Shown here piece by piece: positions 55,249 through 63,547 of a stretch of DNA of 63,547 nucleotides; positions within the stretch are counted from its first letter, which is position 1, and every line of letters starts with the position of its first letter. Source of the DNA: Bacteroidales bacterium. Lineage in GTDB: Bacteria > Bacteroidota > Bacteroidia > Bacteroidales > F082. The stretch lies in NCBI GenBank assembly GCA_017381865.1, contig JAFOBJ010000059.1:1-63547 (forward strand). Direction: 5' to 3'. The notes beneath the pieces are model-generated. The model made no database searches, was not told where the DNA came from, and saw only the letters and a program-made list of their open reading frames with translations. The translations under genes were made by a program, and so were the position numbers.

Positions 55249-55932
55249 ATGAGTCCTTGCGTAAATATTCATACTCATTTAGTCAATCCTGTTGATAATA
55301 AAGAGTTTATTGAGATACAAAACATCGATGTCGACAATATCGTCGATGTCGATGTTTCTCGTTTTTATAGCATAGGAATTCATCCTTGGAAAGTCGGATC
55401 TGAGGAATTGAGGAACTCAGGAATTGAGGAACTTAGTGACTTGAAGTCTCGGTGTATAGGTGACTTTAATGTCAAGGCGATAGGCGAGTGTGGTCTCGAT
55501 AGAGCCTGCGATGTCGACTTTGAAATTCAGAAGGAAGTATTTATCAAACAAATCGAATTGTCGGAAAAAATTGCAAAGCCTGTGATAATACATGCGGTAC
55601 GAACTTATTCCGATATTATTTCGATAAAAAAAGAAACAAAAGCAAAACAGACGTGGATTATCCATGGTTTTCAAGGGAACGAAATGTCGGCGGAACAGTT
55701 GTTGAAACATGGAATATATTTGTCGCTAGGCGATGTCTTGTTTAAAAATGAAACAAAAGCAAAGCGACTGCTGCAAATAATTCCAACGGAAAGATTATTT
55801 TTGGAAACAGATGTTGCAGAAAGAAAAATAACGGATGTTTATGAAAAAGCAGCTTCTTTATCAGGCATTGAAATGGATAAGTTGCGCAACGATATTTTTA
55901 ATAACTTTGTAAAAATTTTTGGACAGATATGA
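55249..55932 (+). CDS. TatD family metal-dependent hydrolase
   Basis: A 227-residue TIM-barrel hydrolase, shorter than typical TatD (about 260). Ligands are seen in NIHTHL (His8, His10), AIGECGLD, VIIHAV and LETDVAE. TatD proteins are 3'-5' DNases or deacylases. Residues EELRNSGIEELSDLKS are encoded by an octamer array that sits after the first barrel strands. It overlaps tcdA by 4 bp. Confidence 0.88.
   Translation: MSPCVNIHTHLVNPVDNKEFIEIQNIDVDNIVDVDVSRFYSIGIHPWKVGSEELRNSGIEELSDLKSRCIGDFNVKAIGECGLDRACDVDFEIQKEVFIKQIELSEKIAKPVIIHAVRTYSDIISIKKETKAKQTWIIHGFQGNEMSAEQLLKHGIYLSLGDVLFKNETKAKRLLQIIPTERLFLETDVAERKITDVYEKAASLSGIEMDKLRNDIFNNFVKIFGQI
55401..55448 (+). repeat. Intragenic octamer array in tatD
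   Basis: Units TGAGGAAT, TGAGGAAC, TCAGGAAT, TGAGGAAC, TTAGTGAC, TTGAAGTC, in frame. Same words as the complement of 27861-27908. Confidence 0.85.
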
Positions 55933-56642
55933 ATTGGAACTCGAGAACACAGTTGTTAGTTGGAGAAGAAGGCGTTAAGAAATTGGCTGATAGTCATGTA
56001 CTTGTTGTCGGACTTGGTGGTGTTGGCGCATATGCTGCCGAACAGTTGGCGCGTGCTGGAATAGGAAAGCTTACTATTGTTGACTGCGATATTGTTAATG
56101 TTACTAACAAAAACAGACAGCTGCTTGCTCTCGACAGTACGCTCGGTCGTCCGAAAGTCGAAGTGATGGCGGAACGTATTCGCGACATAAATCCTGACGT
56201 AGAAGTCATTGCCATAAACCAATATCTTAAAGATCAGCCGATTATCGACTTGATGGAGCAGCCTTTCGATTTTGTCGTCGATGCTATTGATACATTGGCG
56301 CCAAAGGTTTTCCTTTTATATTATGCTGTTCAAAACAAACAAAATATCGTCAGTTGCATGGGCGCAGGCGGTAAGTTCGACCCTACAAAAATAGAAATTG
56401 ACGACATCTCGAAATCACATAATTGTCGTTTGGCGTTTTATATAAGAAAACGACTTCACCGACTTGGAATACGCGAAGGAATAACAGTGGTGTTCTCGCC
56501 TGAAAAAGTCGCAGAAAGCGCAGTGTCGATAGAAGAAGCAACGGAAAATAAAATAGCAACCGTCGGAACAATATCTTATATGCCCGCAATATTCGGTTGC
56601 TTCTGCGCCTCACATGTTATAAGGGATATTTTAAGTCGATAA
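55929..56642 (+). CDS. tcdA: tRNA threonylcarbamoyladenosine dehydratase
   Basis: A 237-residue E1-like (ThiF fold) enzyme: ATP loop VVGLGGVGAYAAEQLARAG, the QLLALDSTLGRPKV element and DAIDTLAPKVFLL. It converts t6A37 to cyclic ct6A in ANN-decoding tRNAs. It is the last gene of the phosphatase-tatD-tcdA run. Confidence 0.92.
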   Translation: MNWNSRTQLLVGEEGVKKLADSHVLVVGLGGVGAYAAEQLARAGIGKLTIVDCDIVNVTNKNRQLLALDSTLGRPKVEVMAERIRDINPDVEVIAINQYLKDQPIIDLMEQPFDFVVDAIDTLAPKVFLLYYAVQNKQNIVSCMGAGGKFDPTKIEIDDISKSHNCRLAFYIRKRLHRLGIREGITVVFSPEKVAESAVSIEEATENKIATVGTISYMPAIFGCFCASHVIRDILSR

Positions 56643-56697
56643 GTCAATAAGTCAATAAGATTTTCCTTGAAAACTCATAGACTTATAGACTCATAGT
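56633..56697 (+). repeat. Octamer array after tcdA
   Basis: Units AAGTCGAT, AAGTCAAT, AAGTCAAT, AAGATTTT; after 9 nt, CTCATAGA, CTTATAGA, CTCATAGT. The first unit contains part of the tcdA stop codon; the last ends just before the convergent gene's stop. Confidence 0.8.
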
Positions 56698-56702
56698 CTT
56701 AA

Positions 56703-57461
56703 TCATCCTGAAACGATAAAAACTAAATCGTCTCGTTCGTCTACTTTTTTCTCGATAGTTGAAATGAAATGAGTGCGTCGTGTGGTTTGTTCCAATAATT
56801 CCTTGGCATTTTCAAATTCACCGAGTTGACGGTAAATTTCGATGATGTCTAAGTTGACAGCTTCGTATTCTTCATCATCGGGAGTGTAGCGTAATTTATA
56901 TAAATCAATTAAGATTCTGAGGTTTTCGTTGAAATGTTCGCGGCATTTTTTAAACAATTCTATGCCTTCCAGGATTTTCTTTCTGTTTCTGTACCAAACC
57001 TTGAAACTCATTTCTTTTGAAGTGTAAGTCTCAATGTTGATTTGATGTCTGTTTCTTACGAAGTCGTTGAATGCCCACCACATAAGACGGCGGAAATAAA
57101 TCTCCTGGTCAATGTTGTAATTGCCGTTGTTCAAGAAGTTTTTGTAGTGATTTACGAGAGCCATCTTGCCTTTGTTGCTGACAGAATGTGCGCCGTAAAA
57201 ACGCCAGCTGTTCCATGTGTAAAATGTCTCTTTAGGTTTTATCTTGCTGATGTATGGCTCTTCGTATTTCTCCACCCATGACCAGTGACTGCAAGCTGGA
57301 CATACTATCATCTTCTGATTTTCAGTGATGAAGCCGTCGTTTAAAATCTTGCCGTCAGAATATAAAATCGACTGATTAACCATCGATGAGATAAGGAGAT
57401 GACCTTCCATCCAGCATTTGCATCTCGGACATTGGATATAAAAAGTGTCGAATTTTATCAT
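56703..57461 (-). CDS. Zinc-ribbon protein of unknown function
   Basis: A 252-residue protein. Start MIKFDTFYI at 57461. Two Cys pairs, CPRCKCW near the N-terminus and CPACSHW about 45 residues later, suggest one zinc ribbon. The rest is helical and charged, with TPR-like spacing at the end (NLDIIEIYRQLGEFENAKELL). No known family recognised. Downstream of the RNase H gene. Confidence 0.7.
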   Translation of the reverse strand: MIKFDTFYIQCPRCKCWMEGHLLISSMVNQSILYSDGKILNDGFITENQKMIVCPACSHWSWVEKYEEPYISKIKPKETFYTWNSWRFYGAHSVSNKGKMALVNHYKNFLNNGNYNIDQEIYFRRLMWWAFNDFVRNRHQINIETYTSKEMSFKVWYRNRKKILEGIELFKKCREHFNENLRILIDLYKLRYTPDDEEYEAVNLDIIEIYRQLGEFENAKELLEQTTRRTHFISTIEKKVDERDDLVFIVSG

Positions 57462-57476
57462 GAGTGTTCTTTTTTG

Positions 57477-57484
57477 CAAATATA
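57477..57484 (-). promoter_or_regulatory. -7 box of the zinc-ribbon gene
   Basis: The minus strand reads TATATTTG, 15 nt before the ATG, adjacent to the 3' end of the RNase H gene. Confidence 0.5.
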
Positions 57485-58150
57485 TTATTTTCTTCCGAAG
57501 TCGGCAGGAATTTCTCCCCAAATCTCAGTTCTCCATTTATAAATTGGAACTCTGAAACTATTTGTATGAAGCCATCTCTCTGCCCATCGTATCACTTCAA
57601 AAAGAGGTTTATTCTTCTCGTTTTCAACTATTTTTGTCTTGCATGCTCCTTCTTTTACCCATTTCTGTGCATTGACAGAATCAGAATAGATAGGATAGTT
57701 GATTTTGTTTTTCTGTTGCCACGCCAGGCAATAAACTATGGCAAGAAACTCGCCGATATTATTGGTACCATGTTCGTAAACTGGACTCTTGAAAAGATGT
57801 GTTCCCGTTTCAACAAATACGCCTTGAAACTCCATTTTACCAGGATTTCCAGAACATGCAGCATCAACGGCAATGCTCTGACCGATAGGCCTTTGTCCTT
57901 CAGGAAGAGTCTCGTAAGACTTGACTGTTGACTGTTGACCATTGACCATTGACTTTTGACAGTTGGCTGTTGGCTGTTGACACGAAGCTTCGTAGCCAGC
58001 TTTGAAAGCTTGCTCCGCACTAGCCCTGTCGGGAAATGATTTATATTGCGCGCCTTTGAAACCTTCAATCTGCATTTTGCATGAGTCCCAATTGCTGTAA
58101 ACGCCAACTTGTCTGCCATTCCAGACTACATAATACTTGTTTTTTGCCAT
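57485..58150 (-). CDS. Viroplasmin-domain ribonuclease H
   Basis: A 221-residue enzyme starting MAKNKYYVV. The N-terminal caulimovirus viroplasmin-type domain (VVWNGRQVGVYSNW) binds RNA-DNA hybrids. The RNase H domain follows, with AVDAACSGNPG (Asp), NIGEFLAIV (Glu) and IYSDSVNAQKWV (Asp). Cleaves RNA in hybrids. The linker between domains (ASCQQPTANCQKSMVNGQQS) is encoded by a heptamer array. Confidence 0.92.
   Translation of the reverse strand: MAKNKYYVVWNGRQVGVYSNWDSCKMQIEGFKGAQYKSFPDRASAEQAFKAGYEASCQQPTANCQKSMVNGQQSTVKSYETLPEGQRPIGQSIAVDAACSGNPGKMEFQGVFVETGTHLFKSPVYEHGTNNIGEFLAIVYCLAWQQKNKINYPIYSDSVNAQKWVKEGACKTKIVENEKNKPLFEVIRWAERWLHTNSFRVPIYKWRTEIWGEIPADFGRK
57923..57978 (+). repeat. 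Intragenic heptamer array in the RNase H linker
   Basis: Eight units: GACTGTT, GACTGTT, GACCATT, GACCATT, GACTTTT, GACAGTT, GGCTGTT, GGCTGTT. The complement gives the NNNTCAA words of the atpG arrays. Confidence 0.9.
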
Positions 58151-58154
58151 GTTG

Positions 58155-58162
58155 CAAAAGTA
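58155..58162 (-). promoter_or_regulatory. -7 box of the RNase H gene
   Basis: The minus strand reads TACTTTTG, 4 nt before the ATG at 58150; leaderless. Confidence 0.55.
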
Positions 58163-58265
58163 ACAAAGAAATGTGTATTTTTTTTGAAAAATAGGATAAA
58201 AAAAATTAATGATATTATTTTTTTTTGTAAAATTGTACCTCATTAATAAATTGTAAAAAATCTAG

Positions 58266-59393
58266 ATGAAAAACAACATATCGTTTGTTAGAAAATATAT
58301 ATTGAATGCTATAACTTGTTTATTTGTAATGAGTTTTACATTCTTAAATCCTATTGATACATTTGCTAGTAATGATGATAATCACGAAGTTGAAGAGAAA
58401 ATTGATGCCGGAGAACTCATTTTTGATCATATTTTAGACTCTTACGATTGGCATATTTGCACTTGGAAAGGAAAACATATCAGTGTTTATCTTCCGATTA
58501 TTGTTCATAGCGAAGGCGAATTATATAGTTTTTCATCTAAAAATTTTCACCATCATCATCCATATCACACAAAAGACAAGCACGGCAATGACGTGATTTT
58601 TGATATTCCTGAAGAAGGAAAATATGCAGGAAAAGTCGTTAGAGTTATGGATGATGGAACTCATATCAGACCTTTGGACTTCTCTATAACTAAGACAGTA
58701 TGTGGAATATTTATTTCTTGTACTTTATTGGTTGTCATATTTTTACTTGTTGCAAAAGGCTATCGTGAAAGAGGTGAAAAATCGCCTAAAGGAATTCAGT
58801 CGCTCATTGAACCTTTGATTATTCATGTGAGAGATGACATCGCGAAGCCTAATATCGGCAAACATTATGAGATATATTTCCCTTATTTGTTAACGGTATT
58901 TTTCTTTATTTTCATTAACAATCTTTTAGGATTGATACCGTTTTTTCCATTTGGCGCAAATGTGACAGGAAATATAGCTGTGACAGCAGTTCTTGCGTTA
59001 TTTACATTTTTCATTACTACATTTACAGGAAAGAAGCATTATTATAAAGACATATTTAACACTCCAGGCGTTCCATGGTGGTTGAAATTTCCATTGCCGT
59101 TGATGCCATTGGTTGAAGTCGTGGGATGTTTTGTAAAGCCTGTTGTATTGGCTATTCGTTTGTTTGCCAATATAACAGCGGGTCATATTGTGGTGCTTGG
59201 ATTTATATGTATGATATTCATTTTGGGAGAGATGAGCGCGATGGCAGGCGGAGCCATTTCTGTAGTGTCGCTTTTGCTTGCGATATTTGTCGATTGTCTT
59301 GAGTTGTTGGTTGCATATATCCAAGCATATGTATTTACATTGTTGTCTGCAATTTATTTTGGTGCAGCAGCAAAAGAAGAGCATGAACATTAA
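58266..59393 (+). CDS. atpB: ATP synthase F0 subunit a
   Basis: A 375-residue membrane protein with a long N-terminal region typical of Bacteroidota (signal-like helix, then a periplasmic His-rich part with HHHHPYH). The key helix has the proton-channel Arg in VVLAIRLFANITAGHIV. It forms the proton path against the c ring. First gene of the operon. Confidence 0.95.
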   Translation: MKNNISFVRKYILNAITCLFVMSFTFLNPIDTFASNDDNHEVEEKIDAGELIFDHILDSYDWHICTWKGKHISVYLPIIVHSEGELYSFSSKNFHHHHPYHTKDKHGNDVIFDIPEEGKYAGKVVRVMDDGTHIRPLDFSITKTVCGIFISCTLLVVIFLLVAKGYRERGEKSPKGIQSLIEPLIIHVRDDIAKPNIGKHYEIYFPYLLTVFFFIFINNLLGLIPFFPFGANVTGNIAVTAVLALFTFFITTFTGKKHYYKDIFNTPGVPWWLKFPLPLMPLVEVVGCFVKPVVLAIRLFANITAGHIVVLGFICMIFILGEMSAMAGGAISVVSLLLAIFVDCLELLVAYIQAYVFTLLSAIYFGAAAKEEHEH

Positions 59394-59429
59394 ATTAAAA
59401 AGAATATAAACCTTATAAATTTATAAGTT

Positions 59430-59699
59430 ATGTCATTATTAGTTTTATTACAAGATGTAGTTCAAGCAGTTGTTGACTTGGCTCCATTAGCAAAATTAGG
59501 AGCTGCATTAGCAGCAGGTATCGTTACTATCGGTGCTGGTTTAGGTATCAGTAGAATTGGTAGCTCAGCTTTGGAAGCAACAGCTCGTCAACCTGAAATA
59601 GCAGGTAATGCACAAACAGGCATGATCATTTCAGCAGCTTTGATTGAAGGTGTTTCTTTGTTTGCATTGGTGGTTTGCTTGCTTATTGCAGTTGCCTGA
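59430..59699 (+). CDS. atpE: ATP synthase F0 subunit c
   Basis: An 89-residue hairpin protein. The cytoplasmic loop has R-Q-P (53-55); the proton-binding carboxylate is Glu73 in ALIEGVSLFAL. The residues after it (GVSLF) suggest proton rather than sodium use. Confidence 0.95.
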   Translation: MSLLVLLQDVVQAVVDLAPLAKLGAALAAGIVTIGAGLGISRIGSSALEATARQPEIAGNAQTGMIISAALIEGVSLFALVVCLLIAVA

Positions 59700-59776
59700 A
59701 TAAATTACATTAATTATCGTCGTTGCAGCTTTAGTTGTGGCGACGATTTAAATCGTTAATATCAAAAAAAATATAT

Positions 59777-60280
59777 ATGGAACTCATAAAACCGGATTTC
59801 GGTCTGTTGTTTTGGATGACATTAGCATTCGGAATAGTGTTTTTCGTCTTGGCGAAATTCGCTTTCCCTGTCATAAATGGAATGTTGAAAAAACGTGAAG
59901 AGGAAATAAACAACGCTCTCGAACTTGCAGAACGTACTCATAAAGAGATGGAACAACTGCAAGCTAACAACGAGGCTCTTCTTCAACAGGCTCGCGAAGA
60001 ACGCGATAAAATGCTTAGCGAGGCTAAACAAATATCCGATAAATTTATTGAAGACGCCAAGGCTAAGGCAAATGAGGAAAAAGACCGCATCATAGAAAAT
60101 GCGAAAGAAACAATAGAACACGAAAAAATGGCTGCGACAACAGAAATCAAAAATCAAATCGCAGACATCTCTATCAAAGTGGCTGAGAAAATTATAGGTA
60201 AAACCCTTGATTCTGAAAAAGAACAGCTTGATTATATCAATCGTTTGCTTCAAGATATAGAAGAAAATCAAAAACATTAA
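59777..60280 (+). CDS. atpF: ATP synthase F0 subunit b
   Basis: A 167-residue stalk subunit: one N-terminal membrane helix (LLFWMTLAFGIVFFVLAKF) and a long charged coiled coil. The start MELIKPDFG at 59777 is chosen; 14 upstream codons in frame are not conserved-looking. Confidence 0.94.
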   Translation: MELIKPDFGLLFWMTLAFGIVFFVLAKFAFPVINGMLKKREEEINNALELAERTHKEMEQLQANNEALLQQAREERDKMLSEAKQISDKFIEDAKAKANEEKDRIIENAKETIEHEKMAATTEIKNQIADISIKVAEKIIGKTLDSEKEQLDYINRLLQDIEENQKH

Positions 60281-60283
60281 ACT

Positions 60284-60847
60284 ATGAAACCTAACATCTT
60301 AGTACATAGATATGCAAAGGCTTTCTTAGATTTGGCGATACAGAATAATGTCGTCGACAAGGTTCTTGACGATCTTCTTCTTGTGAAAACGACCTTAGAA
60401 GGAAATAAGGAACTGAATATCTTGATGCATCAGCCGTTTGTCTCGACAGTTCATAAAACGAATATCATAAATAAAATATTCAAAGACAGAGTCGAGAAGA
60501 TAACGTTAAATCTTGTTAATCTTCTGATAGAAAAAAATCGTGATGAGATTATATCTAATATTTATGACGAATATTACGAAATGTATCTCGATTACAAGAA
60601 GATAGCTGTCGTGAAAGTGACCTCGGCGATTGCTTTAGATGAACAGACAACTAATAGAATAGTTAATATTTTGAGACATAAAATCGTCGATAGAGATACT
60701 GTTCAGGTTGAAAATATCATAGATAAAAATATAGTCGGCGGATTTAAAGTCAGTTATAGGGATTATGAATATGATGCAAGTGTGGTAAGTACTTTAAAAC
60801 GTCTGCATTCTGTCTTTGAAGATAATTTATTTGTTAAAGGATTTTAA
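60284..60847 (+). CDS. atpH: ATP synthase F1 subunit delta
   Basis: A 187-residue subunit starting [13 protein letters not shown], with the C-terminal motif [18 protein letters not shown]. It links the b stalk to the alpha3beta3 head. It begins 3 bp after atpF. Confidence 0.94.
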   Translation: MKPNILVHRYAKAFLDLAIQNNVVDKVLDDLLLVKTTLEGNKELNILMHQPFVSTVHKTNIINKIFKDRVEKITLNLVNLLIEKNRDEIISNIYDEYYEMYLDYKKIAVVKVTSAIALDEQTTNRIVNILRHKIVDRDTVQVENIIDKNIVGGFKVSYRDYEYDASVVSTLKRLHSVFEDNLFVKGF

Positions 60848-60870
60848 GAAAAGAAATAAAATTATATACA

Positions 60871-62460
60871 ATGGAAAATATAAAACCTGCTGAGATATCA
60901 GCAATTTTGCTTCAGGAATTAACCGGTTTCGACACCAAGGGCGAGTTAGATACTAAAGGCTCTGTTCTTCAAATCGGCGACGGCGTTGCTCGTGTTTATG
61001 GCATGAATGACGCAGAGTCAGGCGAGTTGGTCGAATTCGAAAAGACTGGTGCTAAGGGTATCGTCTTAAACCTTGAACAAGACAATGTCGGTGTTGTTCT
61101 TTTGAACGATGCTTCTGATATAAAAGAAGGTGATGTTGTGAAATGTACACATCGTATCGCTTCTATCAATGTTGGCGAAGGAATGTTAGGCCGCGTTGTC
61201 AACACACTCGGCGCTCCTATCGACGGCAAGGGCGCAATCAAAGGCGAGACTATGGAAATGCCTTTGGAACGCAAGGCTCCTGGCGTTATCTTCCGTCAGC
61301 CTGTTAGCGAACCGCTGCAAACTGGTATCAAAGCCATCGACGCCATGATTCCAATCGGCCGCGGACAACGTGAGCTTATCATTGGCGACCGTCAGACAGG
61401 CAAGACGACTATTGCCATCGACGCTATCTTAAATCAAAAAGAATTCTACGATAGGGGAGAACCTGTTTATTGTATATATGTCGCTGTGGGACAGAAAGGT
61501 TCTACTATTGCTAACATAGTTCAGACTCTGGAAGACAAGGGTGCATTGCCATATACAATCGTAGTCGCTGCTACAGCATCCGACACTGCTGCTATGCAGT
61601 ATTTCGCTCCTTTTGCTGGAGCTGCGATAGGCGAATATTTCCGCGACACCGGTCGCCCAGCTTTGGTCGTTTACGATGACCTTTCTAAACAAGCAGTTGC
61701 TTACCGCGAGGTGTCACTGTTGCTCCGCCGTCCACCTGGACGCGAGGCTTATCCTGGCGACGTGTTCTATCTCCACTCACGTCTGCTCGAACGCGCTGCT
61801 AAAATCGTTGCAAATGACGACATCGCAAAGAATATGAACGACCTCCCTGATTGTCTTAAAGATAAGGTGAAAGGCGGCGGCTCACTCACTGCACTTCCTA
61901 TCATCGAAACACAGGCTGGCGACGTTTCTGCTTATATCCCAACAAACGTGATTTCTATCACCGACGGCCAGATATTCCTCGAAACAAACCTCTTCAACGC
62001 AGGTATTCGTCCTGCTATTAACGTCGGTATCTCAGTGTCGCGTGTCGGTGGTAAAGCTCAAATCAAATCAATGAAGAAAGTGTCTGGCACTCTTAAAATT
62101 GACCAAGCTCAATTCCGCGAACTCGAAGCTTTCTCTAAATTCGGCTCCGACCTCGACGCAGCAACACAAGCTGTCTTGGATAAAGGCCGCCGCAACGTAC
62201 AGATGCTCATTCAAGCTCAGTCATCTCCAATGAAAGTTGAAGAAGAAGTGGCAATGATATTCTGCGGCGTGAATAACCTCATGAGAAGCTTGTCTTTAGA
62301 TAAAGTCGCTGAGTTCGAGAAAAAATATATCTCTATCCTTAACTGTAGTTATGCTGATGTCATGACTAAAATCAAACAAGGTCAACTTGATGACGATATA
62401 ACTGCAATATTAAGAAAAGTTGCAGCAGAAGTATGTGATATGTTGATTAAGAAATCTTAA
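60871..62460 (+). CDS. atpA: ATP synthase F1 subunit alpha
   Basis: A 529-residue subunit with Walker A GDRQTGKT at 172-179 and the signature [14 protein letters not shown]. Codon use is the most C-rich of the operon, in line with high expression. The beta and epsilon genes are not in this window. Confidence 0.98.
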   Translation: MENIKPAEISAILLQELTGFDTKGELDTKGSVLQIGDGVARVYGMNDAESGELVEFEKTGAKGIVLNLEQDNVGVVLLNDASDIKEGDVVKCTHRIASINVGEGMLGRVVNTLGAPIDGKGAIKGETMEMPLERKAPGVIFRQPVSEPLQTGIKAIDAMIPIGRGQRELIIGDRQTGKTTIAIDAILNQKEFYDRGEPVYCIYVAVGQKGSTIANIVQTLEDKGALPYTIVVAATASDTAAMQYFAPFAGAAIGEYFRDTGRPALVVYDDLSKQAVAYREVSLLLRRPPGREAYPGDVFYLHSRLLERAAKIVANDDIAKNMNDLPDCLKDKVKGGGSLTALPIIETQAGDVSAYIPTNVISITDGQIFLETNLFNAGIRPAINVGISVSRVGGKAQIKSMKKVSGTLKIDQAQFRELEAFSKFGSDLDAATQAVLDKGRRNVQMLIQAQSSPMKVEEEVAMIFCGVNNLMRSLSLDKVAEFEKKYISILNCSYADVMTKIKQGQLDDDITAILRKVAAEVCDMLIKKS

Positions 62461-62465
62461 ATCTT

Positions 62466-63347
62466 ATGGCAAACTTAAAAGAAGTCAGGACGAGAATAGA
62501 ATCTGTTAATTCGACAAAACAGATTACAAGTGCCATGAAAATGGTTGCGGCTTCGAAGTTGCGTAAGTCGCAAAATGCCATTTTGGCCTTGCGTCCGTAT
62601 GCCGAAAAGTTTAGTGAGATACTCGAAAGGTTAATGGTCAATGGTCAACAGCCAATGGTCAACGTTCAACAGTCAACTGTCAATAGAGTTCTCATCGTTC
62701 CTCTTTCTTCTAACAAAGGGCTTTGCGGAATTTTCAATTCTAATGTCATTCGTGAAACTATAAACCTTATCAAAAACGAATATCAGAACCTTTTGGATAA
62801 TAATTGCGTTGATATACTGTGCGTTGGCTCTAAAGTAGAAGAAACTCTTAAATTTAAAAAATATCCTGTCATCGGAAACGAAAACGTTTTGTTTGATGAC
62901 TTGACATACGGAAATGCAGCGAATTTTGCTGAACGACTGATGAAAGACTTTGAAGATAAAAAATATGATAAAATTATATTTGTCTATAATCAGTTTAAAA
63001 ACGCAGCTACGCAAGTCCTTGTCACAGAACAGTTTCTTCCTGTAGTAAGTCAACAGTCAACAGACAATAGCCAACAGTCTGAAATAGATTATATTTATAT
63101 GCCGAATAAGGAAGATATATTTAAGGAAATGCTTCCTAAGTCGTTGAAATTGCAGGTGTATAAGATTTTACTTGACAGTTTTGCTTCTGAACAAGGCGCT
63201 CGTATGATTTCAATGACGCAGGCTACAGACAATGCGACAGAACTTCTGAAAGAATTGAATCTTACATATAACAAAGCTCGTCAGTCGGCAATTACCAACG
63301 AACTTGTTGAGATTGTCAGCGGAGCTAATGCTTTGAAGAATTCATAA
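62466..63347 (+). CDS. atpG: ATP synthase F1 subunit gamma
   Basis: A 293-residue rotor subunit: N-terminal helix with TKQITSAMKMVAASKLRKSQ, VPLSSNKGLCGIFNSNVI in the Rossmann-like part, and the C-terminal helix with NKARQSAITNELVEIVSGA. Two variable surface loops are encoded by heptamer arrays (MVNGQQPMVNVQQSTVN, and SQQSTDNSQQSE). Both are loops that vary in length in the family, so the enzyme should still work. Confidence 0.96.
   Translation: MANLKEVRTRIESVNSTKQITSAMKMVAASKLRKSQNAILALRPYAEKFSEILERLMVNGQQPMVNVQQSTVNRVLIVPLSSNKGLCGIFNSNVIRETINLIKNEYQNLLDNNCVDILCVGSKVEETLKFKKYPVIGNENVLFDDLTYGNAANFAERLMKDFEDKKYDKIIFVYNQFKNAATQVLVTEQFLPVVSQQSTDNSQQSEIDYIYMPNKEDIFKEMLPKSLKLQVYKILLDSFASEQGARMISMTQATDNATELLKELNLTYNKARQSAITNELVEIVSGANALKNS
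62634..62682 (+). repeat. Intragenic heptamer array 1 in atpG
   Basis: Seven units: ATGGTCA, ATGGTCA, ACAGCCA, ATGGTCA, ACGTTCA, ACAGTCA, ACTGTCA. It replaces the loop after the first long helix. Confidence 0.92.
63048..63082 (+). repeat. Intragenic heptamer array 2 in atpG
   Basis: Units AGTCAAC, AGTCAAC, AGACAAT, AGCCAAC, AGTCTGA, in frame. Confidence 0.88.
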
Positions 63348-63368
63348 TTCATAATGCATAATTCATAA
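63341..63368 (+). repeat. Heptamer array over the atpG stop codon
   Basis: Units TTCATAA, TTCATAA, TGCATAA, TTCATAA; the first unit contains the TAA stop. Complement of the ATTATGA family. Confidence 0.85.
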
Positions 63369-63442
63369 TTATGGCTAAAGTTGCCAAGGGTAGAGACGTA
63401 TCAAAATTGGTAATGTTGCCAAAAATGGTTGGCAGTTGAGCG

Positions 63443-63496
63443 AAAAAAAGACAGGTAATGGGCATACAAAACAGCCCAAATTACCTGTCTTTTTTT
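63443..63496 (+). terminator. 54-nt palindrome ending the atp operon
   Basis: Seven A plus GACAGGTAAT pair with ATTACCTGTC plus seven T (17 bp), with an inner GGGC/GCCC. It is about 95 nt after atpG and probably works on both strands. From 63369 to 63442 only a 22-codon frame starting ATGGCTAAAG is visible, not supported as a gene. Confidence 0.85.
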
Positions 63497-63547
63497 CTAT
63501 CCTAAATTTAAAATATTTACCAATATATTCTAATATTGAAGTTCCGG

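Noticed and set aside
62634-63082. Phase variation by slippage in the atpG arrays
   Set aside because: Units are diverged rather than identical, so high-frequency slippage is unlikely, and loss of frame in an essential gene would be lethal.
63371-63439. 22-codon ORF between atpG and the palindrome (MAKVAKGRDVSKL...)
   Set aside because: It includes half of a GTAGAGACG repeat, has no distinct signals, and could arise by chance.

Overview
The window is an AT-rich bacterial chromosome segment from a member of the Bacteroidota, most likely an uncultured Bacteroidales. Four things point there. Type IX secretion (T9SS) C-terminal sorting domains occur on two putative cargo proteins and on a PorZ-like protein. 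Promoters repeatedly carry the Bacteroidota -7 box TAnnTTTG, often only 5-15 nt before the ATG. Shine-Dalgarno sequences are mostly absent. The two-gene methylmalonyl-CoA mutase and the atpB-E-F-H-A-G order also fit. I cannot name a genus. Nearly all genes are intact; only the first one (mutB) runs off the edge.

Layout. 1-3.6 kb: methylmalonyl-CoA mutase subunits (minus). 3.7-5.3 kb: an AAA/DUF4143 ATPase bracketed by a 52-bp direct repeat, apparently inserted between two divergent promoters. 5.3-17.2 kb: envelope glycan genes, namely a T9SS beta-helix protein, a YfhO-type membrane protein, a glycosyltransferase, a nonulosonate (sialic-acid-like) synthesis and transfer cluster, then wecC-wecB for UDP-ManNAcA on the other strand. 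17.5-24.3 kb: a DUF362 lipoprotein, a small secreted protein, rlmI, a foreign-looking phage-type hexapeptide gene with strong terminators, rfaE2, a flippase-like protein and panD-panC. 24.5-30.9 kb: tRNA-Arg(CCU), polysaccharide deacetylase, Ig-like lipoprotein, glutathione peroxidase, patatin and prolyl oligopeptidase. 31-40.2 kb: an MBOAT/AlgX-like O-acylation pair, two LtaS-like sulfatase-fold transferases and two FAM151/GDPD-like lipoproteins, which together look like an envelope phosphoglycerol- or acyl-decoration locus. 40.3-58.2 kb: mostly housekeeping (T9SS cargo, sod, PPTase, ssb, dehydrogenase, a candidate ncRNA, dnaG, pseudouridine synthase, recO, porZ, nuclease, gpmA, phosphatase, tatD, tcdA, RNase H). 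58.3-63.5 kb: the F-type ATPase operon atpBEFHAG, closed by a 54-nt palindrome.

The most unusual feature is genome-wide in style. At least 23 short arrays of degenerate 7-bp or 8-bp tandem units are scattered through the window. They lie between genes, against -7 promoter boxes, in the leader of a tRNA, across stop codons, and in frame inside genes (two variable loops of ATPase gamma, the linker of RNase H, TatD, a deacetylase, a sulfatase cytoplasmic loop). Arrays at distant loci share the same words (ATTATGA/ATTATGC, GACTGTT, GGAATTGA). Two hairpin repeat families accompany them: a GTAGAGACGTCACC palindrome with one copy read in frame inside a T9SS gene, and a multi-hairpin element near 21.2-21.4 kb with a decayed relative near 17.4 kb. 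I read the arrays as a repeat class resembling the STRR heptamers of cyanobacteria, tolerated wherever sequence is unconstrained.
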